Source: Bradyrhizobium iriomotense
GTDB lineage: Bacteria > Pseudomonadota > Alphaproteobacteria > Rhizobiales > Xanthobacteraceae
Length of the DNA: 64,000 bases
Direction: 5' to 3'
Assembly (NCBI RefSeq): GCF_030160715.1
Contig: NZ_BSOW01000010.1
Coordinates: 62,001 to 126,000, forward strand
Shown here: positions 17,580 through 27,291 of the stretch, one piece after another
Position numbering within the stretch: the stretch's first letter is position 1
Layout of the letters: each line of letters begins with the position of its first letter
The notes under the pieces: model-generated
Database searches by the model: none
The model's input: the letters and a program-made list of their open reading frames with translations, nothing else
Told to the model about the DNA's origin: nothing
Position numbers and translations under genes: made by a program

Positions 17580-18656
17580 ATGCCCGATACCATACAGGAA
17601 GTTCTACAGGCCTTTGCCAAAGGTGAGCTCGTCGTCGTCACCGATGACGAGGACCGGGAAGGCGAGGGCGATCTGATCGTCGCCGCCTCGCTCTGCACCG
17701 CCGAGAAGATGGCGTTCATCATCCGCCATACCTCCGGCATCGTCTGCGCGCCGATCACCACGGAGGACGCGCGGCGCCTGCGGCTCGATCCGATGGTCGC
17801 CCACAACGACTCCGCCCACACGACGGCCTTCACTGTCTCGATCGACTACAAGCCCGACGGTGGCACCGGCATCTCGGCCGAGGAGCGCGCATCCTGCTGC
17901 CGCGCGCTCGCCAATCCCAATGTCGGTGCCGGCGATTTCGCCCGTCCCGGGCACATCTTTCCGCTGATCGCCAAGGACGGCGGCGTGCTGCTGCGCTCCG
18001 GCCATACCGAGGCCGCCGTCGACCTCTGCAAGCTCTCCGGCTTGCCGCCGGTCGGTGTCATCAGCGAGCTGATGAACGACGACGGCAGCGTGATGAAGGG
18101 CGAGCAGGTCGCGCGCTTCGCGGCCCAGCACAAGCTCAAGCACGTCACGATTGCCGACATGATCGCCTATCGCCAGGCGCGCGAGAAGCTGATCGAGCGG
18201 GTGTCGACCTTCGTCACCGAAAGCCCGATCGGGCCGCTCCAAGGCTATGCCTATCGCTCGCCCTTCGACTCCATTGCCCATGTCGCCTTCGTCTATAACG
18301 GCGTCGGTGACGGCAAGAACGTGCTGACGCGCTTTCACAAGCCGAACATCGTCAAGGAGATCTTCACCGGCCACAAGCGCATTCAGGCCGTGCTCGAGCA
18401 ATTCAAGAAGGAGGGGCGCGGCGTCCTGATCTACTTGCGCGACGGCGCCGCCGGTGTTCCCGTTGAACCCTTGCCGAACGAGACCTCGGCGGAGGCGGAC
18501 CGCAACCGGCAGTGGCGCGAAGTCGGCGTCGGCGCGCAGATCCTGCGCGATCTCGGCGTCACTTCGATCCGCCACCTGACCTCCTCGGTGCACGACTACA
18601 AGGGCCTATCCGGCTTCGGCATCGAGATCGTCTCGAACGAGCAGCTTGAGAACTGA
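17580..18656 (+). CDS. ribB: 3,4-dihydroxy-2-butanone-4-phosphate synthase with degenerate GTP cyclohydrolase II-like domain
   Basis: Riboflavin biosynthesis enzyme converting ribulose 5-phosphate to DHBP, 358 residues. The catalytic acidic loop DDEDREGEGDLIVAA lies at about 20-35 and later RSGHTEAAVDLC is typical of RibB. The C-terminal ~140 residues follow the RibA fold. They lack the zinc motif CLTGD...RCDC and the GTP-binding arginines expected of active GTP cyclohydrolase II, so only the first activity is predicted. I looked for an FMN riboswitch in 17412-17579 and could not see one. Confidence 0.9.
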   Translation: MPDTIQEVLQAFAKGELVVVTDDEDREGEGDLIVAASLCTAEKMAFIIRHTSGIVCAPITTEDARRLRLDPMVAHNDSAHTTAFTVSIDYKPDGGTGISAEERASCCRALANPNVGAGDFARPGHIFPLIAKDGGVLLRSGHTEAAVDLCKLSGLPPVGVISELMNDDGSVMKGEQVARFAAQHKLKHVTIADMIAYRQAREKLIERVSTFVTESPIGPLQGYAYRSPFDSIAHVAFVYNGVGDGKNVLTRFHKPNIVKEIFTGHKRIQAVLEQFKKEGRGVLIYLRDGAAGVPVEPLPNETSAEADRNRQWREVGVGAQILRDLGVTSIRHLTSSVHDYKGLSGFGIEIVSNEQLEN

Positions 18657-18753
18657 CCGCCGCCGAGCAGGTGCAACGCAATTGCACTTGGCGCCGTGGC
18701 GTTTTAATTTATCGGTCAATTTTTTGACGGAACCAGACGCGAAAGGACGTTTC

Positions 18754-19968
<1,215 letters not shown>

Positions 19969-19978
19969 ATACGTCTTC

Positions 19979-20081
19979 CGTCATTCCGGGGCGCGCGAAG
20001 CGCGAACCCGGAATCTCGGGCCGCATCATCCTGTTCAATCGAGATTCCGGGTCTGGCCCTGTCGGCCATCCCGGAATGACG
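19979..20081. repeat. ~100-bp imperfect palindrome, copy A
   Basis: It begins CGTCATTCCGGGGCGCGCG and ends CCCGGAATGACG, with an inner pair CCGGAATCTCG / CGAGATTCCGG. The whole unit can fold into a long hairpin. Related copies lie at 21032-21127 and 47382-47480. This copy ends 21 nt before the start of the MBL-fold gene. Confidence 0.85.
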
Positions 20082-20102
20082 TCAAAGAACAAAGAAGAAG
20101 CC

Positions 20103-21026
20103 ATGTCCGATAACGACGACGTCCCGTTCAACCGCAATTTTCCGCTTGTGCCCGGTGTCGCCGAGGAAGTTCGTCCCGGCGTGCGTCGCGTGCTCTGCAA
20201 CAATCCGAGCCCGTTCACTTTTACCGGCACGGTCAGCTACATCGTGGGCCGGGGCAAGGTCGCGATCATCGATCCGGGGCCGGACAACGAGGCCCATGCG
20301 GCGGCGCTGCTCGATGCTGTCAGTGGCGAGACCGTGACGCACATCCTGGTCACCCACACCCATCGCGACCATTCGCCCAACACCGGCCGGATCAAAGAGG
20401 CGACCGGCGCGACCGTCTATGCCGAAGGCCCGCATCGCGCCTCCCGTCCGCGCTTCGAGAGCGAGAAGCACAACCCGGAATCGGGTGCCGACCGCGATTT
20501 CGCGCCCGACGTGACGGTTGCCCATGGCGACATCATCGAAGGCTCCGGCTGGCGGCTCGAAACCGTCGCAACGCCTGGCCACACCGCCAACCATCTCGCC
20601 TTCGCGTGGCCCGAGCGGAAATTCAGCTTTGTCGGCGATCACGTCATGGGCTGGTCGACCTCGATCGTGGCTCCGCCCGACGGCTCGATGATCGACTACA
20701 TGGACTCGCTCGACCGGCTCGCTGCGCGCGAGGAGGACCTCTATTTCTCCGGCCACGGTGCCGAGATCCCCGAAGGGCCGCGCTATGTGCGCTTCCTGAT
20801 CCGCCATCGCAAGGCGCGCGAAGCCTCGATCCTGCATCGCCTCGCCAAGGGTGAGGCCGACATCCCGACCATGGTGCGCGCGATCTATATCGGCATCGAT
20901 CCGAGGCTCACGACAGCGGCCGGGTATTCCGTGCTGGCGCATCTTGAGGACCTCGTCGCCCGCGGCGTGGTGGCGACCGACGGCGATCCCGTGATTTCGG
21001 GGACGTACAGGATGGCGAACGCCTAG
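20103..21026 (+). CDS. MBL-fold metallohydrolase (LACTB2-like)
   Basis: A 307-residue two-domain hydrolase read from ATG 20103. An earlier in-frame ATG at 20076 lies inside the palindromic repeat and is rejected. Metallo-beta-lactamase motifs are THTHRDHSP, ATPGHTANH, FVGDHVMG and YFSGHGAEI. A C-terminal winged-helix-like segment (about 240-307) is typical of LACTB2/RNase-type hydrolases. Its substrate is not predictable. The gene is flanked on both sides by the same ~100-bp palindrome. Confidence 0.85.
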   Translation: MSDNDDVPFNRNFPLVPGVAEEVRPGVRRVLCNNPSPFTFTGTVSYIVGRGKVAIIDPGPDNEAHAAALLDAVSGETVTHILVTHTHRDHSPNTGRIKEATGATVYAEGPHRASRPRFESEKHNPESGADRDFAPDVTVAHGDIIEGSGWRLETVATPGHTANHLAFAWPERKFSFVGDHVMGWSTSIVAPPDGSMIDYMDSLDRLAAREEDLYFSGHGAEIPEGPRYVRFLIRHRKAREASILHRLAKGEADIPTMVRAIYIGIDPRLTTAAGYSVLAHLEDLVARGVVATDGDPVISGTYRMANA

Positions 21027-21031
21027 CTTCA

Positions 21032-21127
21032 CCGTCATTCCGGGGCGCCGCAAAGCGGCGAACCCGGAATCTGGAGATTGCGGCGCGAGATTCCGGGTTC
21101 GGTCCTGCGGACCGCCCCGGAATGACG
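21032..21127. repeat. ~100-bp imperfect palindrome, copy B
   Basis: It begins CCGTCATTCCGGGGCG and ends CGCCCCGGAATGACGG. Inside, AACCCGGAATCT pairs with the following AGATTCCGGGTT. It starts 5 nt after the stop of the MBL gene and ends 5 nt before the stop of the convergent DUF1499 gene, so it may also end transcription in both directions. Confidence 0.85.
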
Positions 21128-21132
21128 GAGTG

Positions 21133-21987
21133 CTATTTCTTCACTGTCTTCGCTGGCGGCTTGACCGGCACGACCGGCGCCTTCTTCGCCGGCTTCAGCG
21201 CGTCGGCGTCGGCTGCAGTGTTGAGATCGTCGATGAACTTGCTGACGCGCGCGGCGTTACTGCCGAGGTCGCTCTCGAAATAGCGTGAGGCCGAGCGGAT
21301 ATCGACGCGCGAGTCGTCGCCATCAGGCACGATGCGGATCGAGACATCCTCGCGGAAACCCATGATCGGCGTGCGCGCCACCGCCTCGATGCGGCCGATG
21401 CGGCGCGGCGGCTGCGGCGGACGCTCGTCGATGATCAGCCATTTGCGCTTGTTGGCGATCTGGAGCGACAGCGCATAGGCGCGGTCGACGGAAATCTCGA
21501 GCTCGATCGGCTCGATGTCGGGATAGAAATGGCGTTGCTGCTCGGCCGAATAGAGGCCGGCATAGACGGCTGGATTGGCGCCGTCGCCGGTGCGAAGGCG
21601 CGCCAGCGCCTCGAAGCGCGGCGGGTCGATCGGATCGGTGGTGATGTCGTGGATCGCCGGCAGTTTCCGGTACTGGAAGGCGAGATAGGCGGGATAGGCA
21701 AGGATCAGCGCGTTGATCACGAAGGCGAACAGGATGCGCGCCATTCCGCGCGAGCCGTTCTGCCAGATTGCCGCAAAGCCCGCGAGCCCGAACAGGATGG
21801 AGAGCCCTGCGATCGCAAGCCCGCCGAAGAAGGTAGCGAGCGCCGGCTTGATCTCCAGAAAGCCGAAACGGACGATGATGATCGAGACCAGGACCGCCAC
21901 CACCGCGAACACGGCCAGATTGCGCGCCCAGCTGGCGAGCCCGGACACGGGCTCCGACTGGTAGGGAGCGGAAAACCTGCGGGCCAT
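21133..21987 (-). CDS. DUF1499 domain-containing membrane protein
   Basis: A 284-residue protein with three N-terminal membrane segments (about 20-120) followed by a soluble DUF1499 domain. That domain begins ITTDPIDPPRFEALARLR and continues with GRIEAVARTPIMGFREDVSIRI and VDIRSASRYFESDLG. The C-terminal tail is Lys/Pro-rich. The family function is unknown. The DUF1499 part probably faces the periplasm. It is convergent with the MBL-fold gene across palindrome copy B. Confidence 0.75.
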   Translation of the reverse strand: MARRFSAPYQSEPVSGLASWARNLAVFAVVAVLVSIIIVRFGFLEIKPALATFFGGLAIAGLSILFGLAGFAAIWQNGSRGMARILFAFVINALILAYPAYLAFQYRKLPAIHDITTDPIDPPRFEALARLRTGDGANPAVYAGLYSAEQQRHFYPDIEPIELEISVDRAYALSLQIANKRKWLIIDERPPQPPRRIGRIEAVARTPIMGFREDVSIRIVPDGDDSRVDIRSASRYFESDLGSNAARVSKFIDDLNTAADADALKPAKKAPVVPVKPPAKTVKK

Positions 21988-22183
21988 GCTGTTCCATCAC
22001 CGATGTCAGTCGCCGGTTGCGGGGCGCGGGCGACGGGGAGCAAGCTGACCTAGCGCATTTTCCGCAGGCCTGTGAAGCGGTTTATCCCCGGCCTTTATCC
22101 CGTTCCGGATCTTCTGCGGTGCTCGAACCATTGACCTCCGCGAACCACCAATTGTGTATGGCTGTTCGAGGGGGGCAGGAAGC

Positions 22184-23380
22184 ATGGCGGGGCGCGACAA
22201 TCGGCACAATCCTTTCGGCGGCCCGGCTCCGGCGAAGAGGCTATTTCTGCTCCGCCTGACCATCCTTGCAGCGTTTTGCGTCGGGCTGTTGATGTGTCCG
22301 GCCTTGTGGATCGGGCCGCGTTCCTATCCGGAGGCGCCGGCCGTCCCGATCCTGCCCCCGATCGAGGGCGCTGTCGCGGTCACCCTCTATGGCGCACTGT
22401 TCGTGCTGGCGGGGCTCGCCGTGCTGGCTCCTCGCGTGCGCTGGTCGATCGCCGGCTTCCTCGCCATCGTCGCAGCGTTCTGCCTCGCCGACCAGACGCG
22501 GTGGCAACCCTGGGTCTTTCAATACAGCTTCCTGCTCGCGATTCTGGCGCTCGGGCAAAGCCACAACGCGGATCCGGCCGAGGACCAGCGGACCCTCAAC
22601 GTGGCCCGGCTGGTCATTGCCTTCACCTACGTCTTCTCGGGTCTCCAGAAGATCAACCTCAACTTCATGGAGAATGATTTCCCCTGGATCGTCACACCGA
22701 TCACCGGCCTGCTTCCGTCGCTCGGCAGCATTCTCGATGCCTTCGGCTTCGCCGTCCCCTTCATCCAGGTGGCGTTCGGCGCCGGCCTGTTGACCCGGCG
22801 TTTTCGCCGCGTCTCGCTGGTCGCAGCGGTCGCCATGCACGTCTTCATCCTGGCCATGTTCGGCCCGCTCGGGCTCAACTGGAACAACGTCGTCTGGCCG
22901 TGGACCGCGACGATGGCGGTCTTCGACGTGCTGCTGTTTTCGGGAGAGGCCGACTTCGCCTGGCGCGACGTCGTCTGGAACGTGCGCGACTTTCGTCATG
23001 GCGCGGCCGTGGCGCTGTTCGCCGTGCTGCCGGCGCTCAGCTTCTTCAATCTCTGGGATTCCTATCTGTCCTCGGCGCTCTATTCTGGCAATCTGACGGA
23101 GGCGCAGATCTATCTCAGCGATCTCGGCGCGGCCTCGACTCCGAGCAGTGTCAGGTCGCACCTCGTCCATACCTCCGACAACACCAACGTGCTCAATCTG
23201 CAACGCTGGGCGATCGAGGATCTCAACGTGACGCCCTATGCGGAGACGCGCGTATTCAAGGCCGTTGCCAGAGGCCTGTGCGGCACCTTGCGCGACCGCA
23301 ATCAGCTCGTGCTCGTCGTGAAGGAGCAGCGGATGTTCTTCAGCCGGCCGGAGGCGGGCTTTCGCTGCTCGCAATTGTGA
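22184..23380 (+). CDS. Polytopic membrane protein, HTTM-like
   Basis: A 398-residue protein. ATG 22184 has AGGA just upstream; a start at 22154 lacks one. About nine hydrophobic segments fill residues 20-310, then a soluble C-terminal ~90 residues follow (LVHTSDNTNVLNLQRWAIED, KEQRMFFSRPEAGFRC). The segment FTYVFSGLQKINLNFM resembles the HTTM (vitamin-K-carboxylase-like membrane) pattern, but I do not see its catalytic residues with certainty. Function unknown. Confidence 0.65.
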   Translation: MAGRDNRHNPFGGPAPAKRLFLLRLTILAAFCVGLLMCPALWIGPRSYPEAPAVPILPPIEGAVAVTLYGALFVLAGLAVLAPRVRWSIAGFLAIVAAFCLADQTRWQPWVFQYSFLLAILALGQSHNADPAEDQRTLNVARLVIAFTYVFSGLQKINLNFMENDFPWIVTPITGLLPSLGSILDAFGFAVPFIQVAFGAGLLTRRFRRVSLVAAVAMHVFILAMFGPLGLNWNNVVWPWTATMAVFDVLLFSGEADFAWRDVVWNVRDFRHGAAVALFAVLPALSFFNLWDSYLSSALYSGNLTEAQIYLSDLGAASTPSSVRSHLVHTSDNTNVLNLQRWAIEDLNVTPYAETRVFKAVARGLCGTLRDRNQLVLVVKEQRMFFSRPEAGFRCSQL

Positions 23381-23395
23381 GCGCTCCAAAACGAC

Positions 23396-23424
23396 GCGGC
23401 CCCTGCCGGTTCCGCAGGGGCCGC
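23396..23424. terminator. Bidirectional hairpin terminator
   Basis: A perfect 11-bp stem GCGGCCCCTGC / GCAGGGGCCGC with a 7-nt loop lies between two convergent genes (membrane protein and acyl-CoA ligase). Confidence 0.65.
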
Positions 23425-23453
23425 GCCGCCAATGCTCTCGCGAAGCCTCGCGC

Positions 23454-25082
23454 TTACGCTGCCGCGTTCGGGAAGCGGTAGTCTTTGAACTGGTCGCGCA
23501 GCGCCGTCTTCAGGATCTTGCCGGTCGCGGTGTGCGGGATGCCGTCAACGAAGGCGACGTCGTCGGGCATCCACCATTTCGCGATCTTGCCGTCCATGAA
23601 CGTCAGGATGTCCTCGCGCGTGGCGTTCTGGCCCTGCTTGAGCTGCACGATCAGGAGCGGGCGCTCGTCCCATTTAGGGTGGTAGACGCCGATCACGGCG
23701 GCCTCCGCCACCGCGGGGTGGCCGACCGCGAGGTTTTCCAGATCGATCGAGGAGATCCACTCGCCGCCGGACTTGATCACGTCCTTGGAGCGGTCGGTGA
23801 TCCGCATATAGCCGTCCTGGTCGACGGTGGAGACGTCGCCGGTATCGAAGAAGCCTTCTCCGTCGAGAATATTGGCGTCGAGCCGGTAATACGCCTTGGC
23901 GACCGCTGGCCCCGAAACCTTCAGGCGGCCGAAGGTCTTGCCGTCCCATGGCAGCTCCTTGCCGGCATCGTCGGTGATCTTCATCTCCACGCCGAACGGC
24001 GGATAGCCCTGGGTCTGGAGCACGTCGAGCCGCGCATCGCTGGTGGTCTCGGCAAACGGTGGCTTGAGCGCTGCGACCGTGCCGATCGGGCTCATCTCGG
24101 TCATGCCCCAGGCATGGCGTACCCGCGCGCCCATGTCGATGAACGACTTGATCATCGAGCGCGGCATCGCCGAGCCGCCGCAGATCACCATCTTCAGATG
24201 CGGCAGCTTCAGATTGTTGGCGGCCATGTGCTGGAGCAGCATCAGCCAGACGGTCGGCACGCCTGCGGTGTGCGTCACCTTTTCGGTCTCGAGCAGCTCG
24301 TAGACCGAGGCGCCGTCGAGCTTGGCGCCGGGCATCACCAGCTTGGTGCCCTGCGAAGGCGCGGAGAAGGCGATACCCCAGCTGTTGGCATGGAACAGCG
24401 GCACCACCGGCAGCATTGTCTCGGAGGCGCTAGTGCCGAGCGCGTCGACATTGTTGGCCATCAGGGCGTGCAGCACGTTGGAGCGATGCGAATACAACAC
24501 GCCCTTGGGATCGCCCGTCGTGCCGGAGGTGTAGCACATGGCGGCGGCCGTGTTCTCGTCAAAATCCTTCCATGCGAACTTGCCGTCGGCCTTTGCGATC
24601 CACTCTTCATAGGCGACCGCGTTCTTCAACGTGGTCTGCGGCATATGCGCCTTGTCGGTGAGGACGACATAACGCTCCACGCTCGGCAGCTTGTCGGCGA
24701 GCTTCTCCAGGATTGGAACGAAGGTGATGTCGGTCATCACGATGCGGTCCTGCGCATGGTTGATGATCCAGGCGATCTGCTCGGGGAAAAGGCGGGGATT
24801 GACGGTGTGGCAGATGGCGCCGATGCCCATGATGCCGTACCAGACCTCGAGGTGGCGCCAGGTGTTCCAGGCGATCGTGGCGACGCGGTCGCCGAGCTTG
24901 ATGCCGTCGCGCTCCAGCATCTGCGAAACTTTCAGGGCGCGGGCGTGGATTTCGGCGTAGTTGGTGCGATGGATCGGTCCTTCGACCGAGCGCGTGACGA
25001 CCTCCTGCTTGCCATGAATCCTGGCGGCATGTTCGATGATCCGGTGGCAGAGCAGGGGCCAATCTTGCATCAAACCAAGCAT
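23454..25082 (-). CDS. Fatty-acyl-CoA synthetase (AMP-forming)
   Basis: An acyl-adenylate-forming enzyme of 542 residues. The start is taken at ATG 25082, with GGAGGA correctly spaced upstream; an in-frame ATG at 25178 lacks support. The P-loop-like motif is MCYTSGTTGDPKGVLYSH. A5 is in HAWGMTEMSPIG and the A8 hinge in DRSKDVIKSGGEWIS. The terminal Lys is in HTATGKILKTALRDQ. It activates medium/long-chain fatty acids or related acids to CoA thioesters. It diverges from the extensin-type gene. Confidence 0.88.
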   Translation of the reverse strand: MLGLMQDWPLLCHRIIEHAARIHGKQEVVTRSVEGPIHRTNYAEIHARALKVSQMLERDGIKLGDRVATIAWNTWRHLEVWYGIMGIGAICHTVNPRLFPEQIAWIINHAQDRIVMTDITFVPILEKLADKLPSVERYVVLTDKAHMPQTTLKNAVAYEEWIAKADGKFAWKDFDENTAAAMCYTSGTTGDPKGVLYSHRSNVLHALMANNVDALGTSASETMLPVVPLFHANSWGIAFSAPSQGTKLVMPGAKLDGASVYELLETEKVTHTAGVPTVWLMLLQHMAANNLKLPHLKMVICGGSAMPRSMIKSFIDMGARVRHAWGMTEMSPIGTVAALKPPFAETTSDARLDVLQTQGYPPFGVEMKITDDAGKELPWDGKTFGRLKVSGPAVAKAYYRLDANILDGEGFFDTGDVSTVDQDGYMRITDRSKDVIKSGGEWISSIDLENLAVGHPAVAEAAVIGVYHPKWDERPLLIVQLKQGQNATREDILTFMDGKIAKWWMPDDVAFVDGIPHTATGKILKTALRDQFKDYRFPNAAA

Positions 25083-25146
25083 TCCGACGTTCCTCCGAAT
25101 AAGGCTGGACTTGTTATCGCTCTCAGCTCTGGGCCAAAGAATTGTC

Positions 25147-26229
25147 ATGAATTTTAGCCTGCCGGACTTTTGCCGCAAATGGTCTTGTCGCGGCTATATG
25201 TCCGCCGGTGCGGCAATGGTTACCGTCGCGCTGGGGCTGTCGCTTGCGCCTGCCGAGGCGCGGAAATACGCCGCGCCGCTCGACCTGTTCGGCTTCGGTC
25301 TGCCGCGGCCTCGCGGCACGGTTCATCCGGCCAGGATTCCGGCCAAAATTCCCTTGCCGAGACCGCGTCCCGAAGATGCGCCCAAGGAAGTGGCCAAACC
25401 TGCGCCGGAGCGGCCGGCAGTCGAAGAAAAACTTGCTGCCGACAAGCCGGCCGAACCGACCGCGCCGCCAGCAAAGCAGGCCTCGGCCTGCCGCCTCGCC
25501 CTGACCGAGGAGATCGCAATTGCGCCCTCGGTCCCCGACATTCATGGCCCGGGCAGCTGCGGCGGCCAGGATCTGGTGCGGCTCGAGGCGATCGTGCTGC
25601 CGGATAAGCGCAAGGTCCAGGTCAAGCCGGCCGCGATCCTGCGCTGCGGCATGGCATCGGCCATCGCCAACTGGGTCCGCTCGGACATGGCGCCGCTCGC
25701 GGCGAGCCTCGGGAGCACCATCAGCGATCTCGACAATTTCGATTCCTTCGAGTGCCGCGGCCGCAACCGCATCGTCGGCGCCATGCTGTCGGAGCACGGC
25801 CGCGCCAATGCGCTCGACGTGCGTGCGTTCAAGCTTGCCAACGGGCAGTCGATCGGCCTGACCGACCGCACCGTGCCGCGGGAGTTGCGCGAGCGCGTGC
25901 TGCATTCGGTCTGCGCGCGCTTTTCAACCGTGCTGGGACCGGGATCGGACTGGTATCACGAGGACCACATCCATCTCGATCTGATGCAGCGCCGCAACGA
26001 CTACCGGATTTGCCAGTGGAACGTCTGGGATCCGCTGCCGCAGGTCGCCCCGCTGCTGCCGACCGAGCGGCCCGAGGAAGCCCCACCGCGCGAGGTAGCA
26101 GCCAAATCGGGGGAGACCAACGAGGGCGCGGAGCAGGGCGATGCGGCAAAGTCCGGCACGCCACAGCCGGACGAGCCTGCCGGCGCCGGCCAAACGCCCC
26201 GAAAGCCGGCAACAAAAAAGCGCCGGTAG
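25147..26229 (+). CDS. Extensin-like C-terminal domain protein (predicted cell-wall hydrolase fold)
   Basis: A 360-residue envelope protein. The N-terminal signal segment (MSAGAAMVTVALGLSLAPAEA) follows a short basic leader. A Pro/Lys/Glu-rich linker comes next, then the extensin_C domain with CRLALTEEIAIAP, SEHGRANALDVRAF and WYHEDHIHLDL. The His/Asp pattern HGRANALDV plus DHIHLDL resembles zinc D-Ala-D-Ala carboxypeptidases of the LAS type, so a peptidoglycan peptidase role is plausible. The C-terminal tail is again Pro/Lys-rich. It converges on an L,D-transpeptidase. Confidence 0.75.
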   Translation: MNFSLPDFCRKWSCRGYMSAGAAMVTVALGLSLAPAEARKYAAPLDLFGFGLPRPRGTVHPARIPAKIPLPRPRPEDAPKEVAKPAPERPAVEEKLAADKPAEPTAPPAKQASACRLALTEEIAIAPSVPDIHGPGSCGGQDLVRLEAIVLPDKRKVQVKPAAILRCGMASAIANWVRSDMAPLAASLGSTISDLDNFDSFECRGRNRIVGAMLSEHGRANALDVRAFKLANGQSIGLTDRTVPRELRERVLHSVCARFSTVLGPGSDWYHEDHIHLDLMQRRNDYRICQWNVWDPLPQVAPLLPTERPEEAPPREVAAKSGETNEGAEQGDAAKSGTPQPDEPAGAGQTPRKPATKKRR

Positions 26230-26247
26230 CGAGCCGGCGCTTCTTCG
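26214..26247. terminator. Bidirectional intrinsic terminator
   Basis: The stem AAGCGCCGG / CCGGCGCTT (26218-26226 and 26234-26242) has a 7-nt loop. It is preceded by an A-run that gives a U-run on the minus strand, and followed by CTTCG. It serves the convergent extensin-type and L,D-transpeptidase genes and overlaps the last codons of the former. Confidence 0.75.
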
Positions 26248-26263
26248 AAAGCCTTGGGGAAGC

Positions 26264-26947
26264 TCAGTACTGTGAAGTGCTGTTGCCGCCGCCACGCAGA
26301 GCTAGCTGCGAGTTGTACGGGGAATCACCGTGCTTCGGCTCGAGCACGACCACGATTGTGCCGACCTTGACGCGGTTGTAGAGGTCGATCGCGTCCTCGT
26401 TGGTCAGGCGGATGCAGCCCGAGGAGATCGAGGCACCAATATATTCAGGCTGGTTGGTGCCGTGGATGCGGAACAGCGTGTCCTTGCCGCCCGAGTAGAG
26501 ATACATCGCGCGGGAGCCCATCGGATTGTCAGGACCCGGCGCCACATAGGTCGGCACGCCCAGGCGCGAGATTTCGCCGGGGGTCGGATGCCAGGCCGGC
26601 CATTCGGTCATGCTGCCAACCTTGGCGATACCCGACCAGGCCATGGCCTCTTCACCGACGGTGATGCCGTAGCGGATCGCCTTGCCGCCATCCATGACGT
26701 AGTAGAGGTAATGATTGTCGGAATCGACCACGATCGAGCCCGGCGACTCCTTGCGGTGGTAATCGACGATGGCGCGGCGGAACGGCTCGGCGACGGGGGT
26801 GTTCTCATACCGAATCTTGGCAAGGAGTTCCTTGTCCTTCGGCTTAAAGGCCTTGGTGTCGGTCGCCTCGAAATGAGTGGCCTGCATGCAGCCCGTCAGC
26901 ATCAAACCGGCGGCCAGAATTCCCAACTTAACTTTCAGCGACGACAT
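26264..26947 (-). CDS. L,D-transpeptidase (YkuD) lipoprotein
   Basis: A peptidoglycan cross-linking enzyme of 227 residues. ATG 26947 gives a clean lipoprotein signal with lipobox LTGC (GILAAGLMLTGCMQ). The upstream in-frame ATG at 27004 would bury it. The YkuD catalytic motif is HGTNQPEYIGASISSGCIRL, with the nucleophile Cys in SSGCIR. It probably forms 3-3 crosslinks or attaches proteins to the wall. The convergent extensin-type peptidase gene suggests a local envelope theme. Confidence 0.88.
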   Translation of the reverse strand: MSSLKVKLGILAAGLMLTGCMQATHFEATDTKAFKPKDKELLAKIRYENTPVAEPFRRAIVDYHRKESPGSIVVDSDNHYLYYVMDGGKAIRYGITVGEEAMAWSGIAKVGSMTEWPAWHPTPGEISRLGVPTYVAPGPDNPMGSRAMYLYSGGKDTLFRIHGTNQPEYIGASISSGCIRLTNEDAIDLYNRVKVGTIVVVLEPKHGDSPYNSQLALRGGGNSTSQY

Positions 26948-27291
26948 TGGCTTGGTTCCAATCGAAACAAATACCCATGCGCAGGCCCTGAGCGTATTGC
27001 CCAAGTTCCACGATTCCGATGGGCCTATTATCGGTTGAAACCCGCCACAATTCCAGCTTTTAGGGCTTTATCCCGCGCTGCAAAGCCCAAGCTGTGGCTT
27101 TTTTGCCGCAAGTTTTGAGGCTCTGGGTCGATTTTTGGGCAAGGGATGCCGAGTTGTCGATTCCGTGCCACAGTTACGCCGCTGGCTGGCCACAAATGCA
27201 AACGCCCCGTTAATGTGATTGTCATCCCGTACCTGTCAGAATCGCGCTAAGGGCCGTGCGCCGGCCTTTTCGGTCCCCGCTGGAGTAGTTC
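26948..27291. other. Non-coding divergent promoter region, 344 bp
   Basis: It separates the divergently transcribed L,D-transpeptidase and corA genes. No convincing gene is seen. It contains a hairpin GGGCTTT / AAAGCCC (27063-27069 and 27082-27088), followed by GGCTTTTTT (27097-27105). This could end a short transcript or be a leader structure; no known riboswitch such as ykoK or the M-box is recognisable. Confidence 0.5.

Noticed and set aside
22053..22110. Another copy of the hairpin repeat (GTGAAGCGGTTT shared)
   Set aside because: Only about 12 nt match and no stem can be formed; too degenerate to call.
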